Of a DNA stretch of 13,327 nucleotides, positions 1 through 5,831 are shown in pieces. The DNA is from Gemmataceae bacterium (GTDB lineage: Bacteria > Planctomycetota > Planctomycetia > Gemmatales > Gemmataceae). Each line of letters opens with the position of its first letter. Position 1 is the first letter of the stretch. The stretch is taken from positions 1 to 13,327 of the forward strand of contig JANWVS010000010.1 in the NCBI GenBank assembly GCA_025056835.1. The letters are read 5' to 3'. The translations under genes and the position numbers were made by a program. The notes beneath the pieces were generated by a model. The model was not told where the DNA came from. It worked only from the letters and a program-made list of their open reading frames with translations, and made no database searches.

Positions 1-2093
1 TGCCGGGAGCGAACCGGCTGCTCCTGGCCGAGCGGTGGGGCAGAATCTATTCGTTCGTCAACGATCCGAACGTGGTCAAGGCTGATGTTTTGTTGGAATT
101 CGAGCCTGGGCCGGCCGGTGCCGACGGCAAACCGCAACGCCGGACGATCTATGCGGCGACAGCGCATCCGAAGTTTCACGAGAATGGCTACATTTACGTG
201 ACCTGGATCCCCGACAACTCCCGCGAAGGGATTCCCAATGGCTCGCGGATCTCGCGATTTACGGTCAAGGGCGAGCCGCCGGTCGCGGAGCGGTCTTCGG
301 AAAAGATCATCTTCGAATGGCCCAACGGCGGCCACAACGGTGGTTGCCTGAAGTTCGGGCCCGATGGCATGCTCTATTTTGTCACCGGCGACGGCTCGGG
401 CATCGCCGACGAACTGGTGATTGGTCAGGACCTGTCGAGTGTCTTCGCCAAGCTGATGCGCATCGACGTCGACCATCCCGAGCCGGGCAAGGGCTACAGC
501 GTGCCCAAGGACAATCCGTATGTCAACGTCGCCGGGGCCAGGCCGGAAGTCTGGGCCTATGGTCTGCGGCAATTATGGCGCTTCAGCTTCGATCGCAAAA
601 CGGGTGATTGCTGGGGCGGCGAGGTCGGCCAGGACCTCTGGGAAATGATTTACAAGATCGAAAAAGGCGGCAATTACGGCTGGTCGGTCATGGAAGGGTC
701 GCATCCGTTCCGCCCGGAACGCAAGCGCGGTCCGACGCCGATCCTTCCGCCCGTCGTCGAGCACTCCCATGCCGATTTCCGGTCGATCACGGGGGGGTTC
801 GTTTACCGCGGCCGGCGCCTGCCGGAGCTGGAAGGAAAATACATCTACGGCGACTTCGACACCGGCCGGATCTGGGGATTTCGGGAAGGAAAGCGGACAG
901 CCAGCGACGCCGGCAAAGACGGTGCCGCGGCCGCGCGACCGACGGCCCTGGAACATCAAGAACTGGCCCGGACCACGTATCGCATCATCACTTGGGCCGA
1001 AGACGCCGCCGGGGAGCTGTATTTCGTCGATTTCACCGGCGGCGGGATCCATCAGTTGGTCAGAAACGACAAGAAGGATGACAGCGCCAAGTTCCCGCGC
1101 AAGCTCAGCGAAACGGGCATCTTCGAGTCGACGAAGGACCACAAGGTCGCACCCGGCGTGATCCCGTACTCGGTCAACGCCCAACTCTGGGGCGACCACG
1201 CCCTCAAGGAGCGGTTCATCGCCATTCCCGGCGAGGGGAAGATCGGCTTCGACGAAATCACTTATCCGCAGCCGTCCCCCGGTTCCACGCCCGGTTGGCG
1301 CTTTCCCGACGGCACCGTCCTGGTCAAGACGTTTATCATGGAAATGGAACGCGGCAATCCCAAGAGCCGCAAGCGCCTCGAGACGCGCTTGCTCCACTTC
1401 CAGCAGTTCCCGGGCACGCAAGAATACGGCGACCAATACTGGCGCGGTTACACCTACGTCTGGAACGACGAGCAGACCGACGCCGAATTGCTCGACGAAA
1501 AAGGAGCGGATCGCGAATTGACGATCAAGGTGGGCAACGAGTTCGTGAAGCAGAACTATCGTTTCCCCAGTCGGGCCGAGTGTACGCTGTGCCACACCAA
1601 CGCCCACAAGTTCGCCCTGGGGGTGGCGACCATGCAAATGAACCGCGACCACGACTACGGCGGCAAGATCGCCAACCAGATCGACACCCTCAACCACATC
1701 GGCCTGTTTTCCAACAAGGTGCCGCCGGCTGCGACCCTTCCCCGTTTGGCGGATTACGATGACGAAACCCTGCCGATCGCAACGCGGGCGCGCTCGTACC
1801 TCCATTCCAACTGTGCCCATTGCCACATCAAGTGGGGCGGCGGCAACGCCGAGTTCAAACTCCTCGCGACGTTGCCGTTGAAGGACATGGGCATCGTGAA
1901 TGTCCCACCGCAGCATGGTAACTTCGGCATACCGGACGCCAAGATCGTCGTTCCAGGCCATCCCGAAAAGTCGATCCTGTTGCACCGCATGGCGATCACC
2001 GGCTTGGGCCGCATGCCGCACATCGGTTCGCGCGTCGTGCATGAATCGGCGGTGCGCTTGGTGAGGGAGTGGATCAAGGAAATGAAGGAATAG
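1..2093 (+). CDS. PQQ-type sugar dehydrogenase fused to diheme cytochrome c-like region (5' truncated)
   Basis: The reading frame is open from base 3, and the residues before the first GTG (base 72) already match the family (GRIYSF is typical of its N-terminal blade). The true start therefore lies upstream of the window; 696 codons are present. The first half is a glucose/sorbosone dehydrogenase beta-propeller: HNGGCLKFGPDG, then GLR with WRFSFD, then GGNYGW, then KYIYGDF. This family oxidises aldoses or related sugars with PQQ. The usual Asn-Pro after GLR is replaced by Gln-Leu. The second half resembles the cytochrome-like C-terminal region of fused planctomycete proteins (the HNE_0200-type family). 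It has two heme c sites, CTLCH at 1581-1595 and CAHCH at 1812-1826, and a possible Met axial ligand in GRMPHIG. The inferred job is periplasmic sugar oxidation with electrons passed directly to bound heme. The substrate is unknown, and the signal peptide would be outside the window. Confidence 0.85.
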   Translation, partial: PGANRLLLAERWGRIYSFVNDPNVVKADVLLEFEPGPAGADGKPQRRTIYAATAHPKFHENGYIYVTWIPDNSREGIPNGSRISRFTVKGEPPVAERSSEKIIFEWPNGGHNGGCLKFGPDGMLYFVTGDGSGIADELVIGQDLSSVFAKLMRIDVDHPEPGKGYSVPKDNPYVNVAGARPEVWAYGLRQLWRFSFDRKTGDCWGGEVGQDLWEMIYKIEKGGNYGWSVMEGSHPFRPERKRGPTPILPPVVEHSHADFRSITGGFVYRGRRLPELEGKYIYGDFDTGRIWGFREGKRTASDAGKDGAAAARPTALEHQELARTTYRIITWAEDAAGELYFVDFTGGGIHQLVRNDKKDDSAKFPRKLSETGIFESTKDHKVAPGVIPYSVNAQLWGDHALKERFIAIPGEGKIGFDEITYPQPSPGSTPGWRFPDGTVLVKTFIMEMERGNPKSRKRLETRLLHFQQFPGTQEYGDQYWRGYTYVWNDEQTDAELLDEKGADRELTIKVGNEFVKQNYRFPSRAECTLCHTNAHKFALGVATMQMNRDHDYGGKIANQIDTLNHIGLFSNKVPPAATLPRLADYDDETLPIATRARSYLHSNCAHCHIKWGGGNAEFKLLATLPLKDMGIVNVPPQHGNFGIPDAKIVVPGHPEKSILLHRMAITGLGRMPHIGSRVVHESAVRLVREWIKEMKE

Positions 2094-2135
2094 CCGTCCT
2101 CGCTGGGCCGCCGCGCTGGGCTGACAGCAAGCGCC

Positions 2136-2154
2136 ATCGCCGACGGCCGGCGGT
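2136..2154. other. Small GC-rich hairpin between convergent genes
   Basis: Bases 2136-2142 pair with 2148-2154 (seven pairs, one of them T-G) around a five-base loop. The hairpin lies in the 60-base gap between two convergent stop codons and touches the mch stop codon. It could help end transcription from either side. No T-run follows on either strand, so it is not a classical intrinsic terminator. Confidence 0.3.
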
Positions 2155-3113
2155 CACGGGAAAAACGAGCGTTGGAGAATGTCCGGCCTGAGCCGACCGA
2201 ACACGTGGCTGCGCCCGCTGCGGAGGTTGTGGAACACCACTTCGGCCGGGCTGAACAAGAGCGGATCGATTTTGTAGAAATCTCCCGCGTAGCGTTCAAA
2301 GATCGCCTGGAACGGCGCCCCGTAATCCGGCGAGGCGCTGGCGGGGGTCTTGGCTCCAATCGCGGCAAGGTGCTCGTCGTCGGCATCGACCCACAGGTTG
2401 ACCCGGCCGCCGTACAGGATGGCGTCATTGGTCCGGCCGATCGCTTCTAACTCGTTCTTGGCCACGGGGGGCAACGGGGCGCAGCCGAAGCCGGAGACGA
2501 CTTGCCGCAGGTTGAACTTCAATTCGTGCAGCTTGTGCAAGGCCGTTTCCAGGGAACGGGCCACGACCTGCAAGGTGCCGGCCAGGCTCGAGGCCGGGGC
2601 GATCAACAGCGTCAGCTTGGCGGCGGGCAGAGCGAGGGCGTTGGCGAGGTAATCAATGACGGCGTCGTCGGGCAATTTGCGGGCCTCGAGGCAGCCGACG
2701 GCGACCGGGGGACGTTCGCGGCCGGGCTCGAGGTCGTCGAAGAGCGGTTCTTTGCCCCAGGCGGCCCGCATCGGCCCGGAGCCCATGGCAAAATACTTGC
2801 CCACGCTGATCTGCCAGCCGGCATACTGCGATGCCATGCACGCCGTCGCAGGCTGGTCGGAAGCCACCTGGACCAGGGGACAGGGAACGCCCGCGACGTC
2901 GCCGGGTGCCAAGGCGACCTCAGCCTGTCCGGCCAGGCAGACGCGAGCCAAGTGAAGCCCGGCCTGCAAACCGCCGAGGGTCTTGACGCCGCAGTCGATC
3001 AGCCGAGCGCCGGCGGGGGTGGTGTGGACCTGCACGCGCAGGGCGGCGGCCTGCGAAGCCACGTAATCCGCCAGACGTTGGGCACGTTCATTGAGCGTGG
3101 GTTGGCTCGCCAC
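2154..3113 (-). CDS. mch: Methenyltetrahydromethanopterin cyclohydrolase
   Basis: 319 aa, the normal length for Mch (EC 3.5.4.27). The enzyme interconverts methenyl-H4MPT and 5-formyl-H4MPT in the cytoplasmic tetrahydromethanopterin C1 pathway of methanogens, methylotrophs and planctomycetes. Family stretches are visible: AMGSGPMRAAWG near residue 110, GGRVNLWVDADD near 235, and a C-terminal block with DFYKIDPLLFSPAEV, then SGRSHVFG, ending in a Ser-Phe-Phe tail. The start is a GTG at 3113-3111, with GAGGA about eight bases before it on the minus strand. That places the start inside the 3' end of ribE with a 26-base overlap, so translation is probably coupled. No other H4MPT pathway gene is in the window. 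In a planctomycete the likely role is formaldehyde or formate C1 conversion. Identification is firm; the physiological role is inferred. Confidence 0.93.
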   Translation of the reverse strand: MASQPTLNERAQRLADYVASQAAALRVQVHTTPAGARLIDCGVKTLGGLQAGLHLARVCLAGQAEVALAPGDVAGVPCPLVQVASDQPATACMASQYAGWQISVGKYFAMGSGPMRAAWGKEPLFDDLEPGRERPPVAVGCLEARKLPDDAVIDYLANALALPAAKLTLLIAPASSLAGTLQVVARSLETALHKLHELKFNLRQVVSGFGCAPLPPVAKNELEAIGRTNDAILYGGRVNLWVDADDEHLAAIGAKTPASASPDYGAPFQAIFERYAGDFYKIDPLLFSPAEVVFHNLRSGRSHVFGRLRPDILQRSFFP

Positions 3114-3750
3114 GGGGACTGTCCTCGGGCATGGTGAGTCGCGGCAAGGCCGCGCGCAGCTGCAAATCGTCGAGGTACTTCACGATCATCTTGGCGAAGC
3201 AATCGGTCTCGAGGTTCACCGTCGCGGGCGGCTGTTTGAAGCCCAGGGTCGTGGCCGCCAAGGTGTGCGGAATCAGGGCGACGCGGAACCCCGTCGGCGA
3301 AACATCGACGAGGGTCAGGCTGACGCCGTCGACCGCGATGGAACCTTTCCGCACCATCTCCCGCGTGAGGGCCGGCGAACACGTGAAGTCGACGTATTCC
3401 CAATCGCCGATGCGGCAGCGCTGCGTCATGGTCGCCAAGCCGTCGACGTGCCCTTGGACCAGGTGTCCGCCGAGCCGACCGCCCACCTGAAGCGCCCGTT
3501 CCAGGTTGACTCGGGCGCCGATCGTCAATTCACCGAGGTTGGTGCAGCGCAGCGTCTCCGGGCCGACTTGAAAGAGCATCGTCGAACCGGATCTTTCGAT
3601 GACCGTCAAGCACACGCCATTGACGGCCACGCTCGAGCCGACGGGGGAGTCGGCCGCGATCGTCGGCTCGTCGATCCGAACCTGCCGCGCGGCCGCCTGG
3701 TCGCAAAGGTCGCACACGGTTCCCAGGGCCTCGACCAATCCGGTAAACAT
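3088..3750 (-). CDS. ribE: Riboflavin synthase, alpha subunit
   Basis: 220 aa. The enzyme makes riboflavin by transferring a four-carbon unit between two 6,7-dimethyl-8-ribityllumazine molecules (EC 2.5.1.9). The canonical N-terminus MFTGLVEALG fixes the start. The two lumazine-binding repeats are plain: SVAVNGVCLT near residues 40-49 is echoed by SIAVDGVSLT near 137-146. GGHLVQGHVDG lies near residue 100, and NLETDCFAKMIVKYL near 180 closes the second repeat. About 19 further residues (RLTMPEDSPRGEPTHAQ and neighbours) go beyond the usual end; this tail creates the overlap with mch and contains its ribosome-binding sequence. There is no Shine-Dalgarno sequence before the ATG. Instead a TACAAT hexamer sits six bases upstream, so a leaderless transcript is possible. 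Upstream pssA is co-directional, 84 bases away. Confidence 0.96.
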   Translation of the reverse strand: MFTGLVEALGTVCDLCDQAAARQVRIDEPTIAADSPVGSSVAVNGVCLTVIERSGSTMLFQVGPETLRCTNLGELTIGARVNLERALQVGGRLGGHLVQGHVDGLATMTQRCRIGDWEYVDFTCSPALTREMVRKGSIAVDGVSLTLVDVSPTGFRVALIPHTLAATTLGFKQPPATVNLETDCFAKMIVKYLDDLQLRAALPRLTMPEDSPRGEPTHAQ

Positions 3751-3756
3751 GCAGAG

Positions 3757-3762
3757 ATTGTA
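3757..3762 (-). promoter_or_regulatory. Possible -10 element directly before ribE
   Basis: Read on the minus strand, TACAAT lies six bases before the ribE ATG, where the A of ATG would be the natural +1. No convincing -35 hexamer is found 16-18 bases upstream, and there is no Shine-Dalgarno sequence. This would give a leaderless mRNA independent of pssA. It rests on a single hexamer. Confidence 0.3.
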
Positions 3763-3834
3763 GCAAGGGCCAAGCGAGATTCACCGCGCGGGGGCTGGAA
3801 GGCAAGAACACCTTCGAGGGGCGACGCCAGCGGA

Positions 3835-4731
3835 TTAGCAGGCCAGCTTGTCTTCCACGGACACCGGCGGCGAGCGCCGCGCCAGGTGTTTGAGCACCGC
3901 GTAGCAGCAGGGAACGCCGAGGGCATAGCCCCAGAAAACGGCCACCAGCGCCAGTTCCCGGACCAGCACGATCAAAAAGATCGCCAGGAGCAGCTGGATC
4001 AGGTGCCAGACGTGGCGTCGGCCGCGGAGGATGTGCTTGGTGACGTGCGGGAACGGCACGACGGAGACCATGAGCAAGGCCACGACCACGGCCCCCAGCG
4101 GAGCAACCATTTCGACAATCCCTTGCACCAACTCGCGGTTGGCGACAAGTTCTCCATACCGCCATTGCTCGGCCAGCTTGGCCGGGAATTCTCCCCGAAG
4201 CACCGCCAAGGAAGCCATGCAGCCGGCGGCGCCGGGGGAAGGAAGACCGCGGAAACGTTTATGCGCGGCCGGATCGGGGCTGTTGTCGACGTTGAAGCGG
4301 GCAAGCCGCAAGATGGTGCAGACCATGTAAAGGCCGGCGATCCCGGCAACGATCTGGTGCAGCATCACGCGCTCCCAGCCCGGACCCATTTTGAGAAGCA
4401 AAAAAGCCGGGGCAACGCCAAAGCTGACGGCGTCGCACAGACTGTCCAGTTCGCCGCCGAATTTGCTGGCTGTCTTCGACAACCGGGCGACGTAGCCGTC
4501 GAGCATGTCGAAGACCATGGCCGCGATGATGAACCAGCCGGCGAGGCGAAAGTACAATTCGTTGTCGACGACCACGGCGTCGCGGGCCGCGGCGGCGACG
4601 TGGTCGAGCGGCATGATCTTGCTCGCCATGGCGATGCTCACGAAGCCGCAGACACCATTGCCGAGGGTTAACAATGCCGGAATGATCGCGATCTTTCGCA
4701 TGATCGGGCGCCTCAACTGCAAAGTGGACAT
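3835..4731 (-). CDS. pssA: CDP-diacylglycerol--serine O-phosphatidyltransferase
   Basis: 298 aa from the first ATG. This membrane enzyme joins serine to CDP-diacylglycerol to make phosphatidylserine, the precursor of phosphatidylethanolamine (EC 2.7.8.8). The full CDP-alcohol phosphatidyltransferase signature D-x2-DG-x2-AR-x8-G-x3-D-x3-D is intact at residues 75-100 (D75, D78, G79, A82, R83, G92, D96, D100). Hydrophobic segments surround it and continue towards the C-terminus, with a short charged tail at the end. The N-terminal segment IPALLTLGNGVCGF favours the serine (PssA) branch over PgsA-type enzymes. A second ATG at 4701-4699 gives MRKIAIIPAL, the usual family N-terminus, and has GAGG nine bases upstream, so the real protein may be 288 aa. 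It is the first gene of the minus-strand group with ribE and mch. No phosphatidylserine decarboxylase is in the window. Confidence 0.93.
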   Translation of the reverse strand: MSTLQLRRPIMRKIAIIPALLTLGNGVCGFVSIAMASKIMPLDHVAAAARDAVVVDNELYFRLAGWFIIAAMVFDMLDGYVARLSKTASKFGGELDSLCDAVSFGVAPAFLLLKMGPGWERVMLHQIVAGIAGLYMVCTILRLARFNVDNSPDPAAHKRFRGLPSPGAAGCMASLAVLRGEFPAKLAEQWRYGELVANRELVQGIVEMVAPLGAVVVALLMVSVVPFPHVTKHILRGRRHVWHLIQLLLAIFLIVLVRELALVAVFWGYALGVPCCYAVLKHLARRSPPVSVEDKLAC

Positions 4732-4734
4732 GTC

Positions 4735-4764
4735 ATCTTACTGCGATCCCGTATGACCGAACAA
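4735..4764 (-). promoter_or_regulatory. Possible sigma70-type promoter for pssA
   Basis: On the minus strand TTGTTC (4764-4759) and TAAGAT (4740-4735) are separated by 18 bases. The expected +1 falls near 4728, at or just inside the first candidate ATG of pssA (4731). If real, this promoter would favour the second ATG at 4701. Both hexamers are imperfect. Confidence 0.35.
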
Positions 4765-4933
4765 GTCTTTCGCCTAAGAAAGAAGGCACGTTTTCCGTCC
4801 ACACATCACGCCGATAAATCCCGCCGATGGCGTCTGGCGGAGGCAAAGCAGTCTCCATAAAACGACAGCGACCATTCGCAGACCGGCGGAGCGGTCTACG
4901 CACGTCCGGCTGATTTCACAGGAGGTACGGTCC

Positions 4934-5644
4934 ATGGGGGCGCGACAAGGCGGTGTCCTGGCGATCGGCGTGGTCATTGCCGGCTGGGCATGGGCCGCCA
5001 CGGGGGCGGCGCAGACCAAGGACAAACCAAGACCCGACAAGCCGTTCACCATCGAGGAACTGGGGAAAAAGGTGTTTCATCTTAGTTTTCGCGACGGTGA
5101 GCCGGCTCGGCTGGAGATCCGGAGTACGGACGATACGGACGTCGATCTCTACGTTGAAGAGTTGGACGGCACCGAAGTTGGGCGCGACATCGACCCCAGC
5201 AAAGATTGCAAAATCGTATTCGAACCAACGAAAGGGAAGGTTTACCGGGTCAGCGTCATCAACCTCGGTCCGGGGTCCAATAGCTGTCGATTCACGCACA
5301 ACGGCAAGGAAGAGAACGTCGATTTCGGCCCCGTCGTTACCCTGAAGCCGGTCAAGATTGCCGAAGACGGCAAGCACGCGCTGACGGCAAAACTCGCCGA
5401 GGGAAAGTGGGCGGCGGTGTGGGTGACGAGCGAACAGGCCACCGACGTCGATCTGCATGTTTTCGATCCGGACGGCAACGAAATCGCCCGAGATGAACAC
5501 GTCAGCAAGGATGCCTTCGTCAGCTTCCTGCCCAAGGTCGCGGGGGAATATCGCATCGTGGTCACGAATCTCGGCGGCGGCGAAAACACTTGCACCATCA
5601 AGCACAGCACGCTCGACGCACCCAAGGAAAAATCGAAAAAGTGA
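4934..5644 (+). CDS. Secreted protein with two tandem beta-rich (PPC-like) domains
   Basis: 236 aa; no named family recognised. A strong Shine-Dalgarno sequence AGGAGG (4919-4924), eight bases before the ATG, fixes the start. Residues 1-27 look like a signal peptide (short basic start, hydrophobic core, small residues before AQ). The mature protein is two copies of one domain, each about 79 residues (roughly 46-124 and 148-226). They align without gaps: both have TDVDL followed by a hydrophobic strand, an S-K-D turn, YR(V/I)xVxNLGxG, and N-(S/T)-C near the end. The pattern resembles bacterial pre-peptidase C-terminal (PPC-like) beta-sandwich domains, which usually sit on secreted enzymes; here they stand alone. 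Each repeat has a Cys at the same place, and a third Cys occurs in repeat 1. The Lys-rich C-terminus has no anchor. It is divergent from pssA and 187 bases upstream of hppA. Confidence 0.82.
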   Translation: MGARQGGVLAIGVVIAGWAWAATGAAQTKDKPRPDKPFTIEELGKKVFHLSFRDGEPARLEIRSTDDTDVDLYVEELDGTEVGRDIDPSKDCKIVFEPTKGKVYRVSVINLGPGSNSCRFTHNGKEENVDFGPVVTLKPVKIAEDGKHALTAKLAEGKWAAVWVTSEQATDVDLHVFDPDGNEIARDEHVSKDAFVSFLPKVAGEYRIVVTNLGGGENTCTIKHSTLDAPKEKSKK

Positions 5645-5650
5645 CGGGCA

Positions 5651-5693
5651 GCGGCCGCGCTGAATCTTCATGCACCCCACTTGCCGCGGCCGC
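5651..5693. repeat. Nine-base perfect inverted repeat after the secreted-protein gene
   Basis: GCGGCCGCG at 5651-5659 is the reverse complement of CGCGGCCGC at 5685-5693, separated by 25 bases and starting seven bases after the stop codon. A short TTTT occurs about nine bases beyond the second arm. It could work as a weak terminator before hppA. The long loop and displaced T-run make this uncertain. Confidence 0.35.
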
Positions 5694-5831
5694 GCGGCGA
5701 TCTTTTACTATTCGTATCTGCGTGCCAGAAGAGCAGATGAAACACCGCTTCCAGCGCGCGGTGGCGGGGGTCAATTGGCGAAGCATTGATTAGTTGAGAC
5801 TCGTTATTCTTGGCAGGAGCAATCTCTCCTC

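Noticed and set aside
72..74. GTG at base 72 as the start of the sugar dehydrogenase
   Set aside because: The frame is open to the window edge and the residues before this GTG already fit the family, so the gene begins upstream.
573..2042. A 489-codon minus-strand open frame opposite the sugar dehydrogenase
   Set aside because: It is antisense to a firm gene with heme and propeller motifs. Its translation has no family resemblance and no ribosome-binding site was evident.
3091..4671. A 526-codon open frame on the plus strand across ribE and pssA
   Set aside because: It lies antisense to two clearly identified genes. Its product is rich in Arg, His, Gly and Asp with no recognisable domain, as expected of a GC-rich shadow frame.
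5651..5710. Strong intrinsic terminator after the secreted-protein gene
   Set aside because: The nine-base arms are real, but the 25-base loop and the TTTT about nine bases away do not fit a classical terminator. It is listed only as an inverted repeat.
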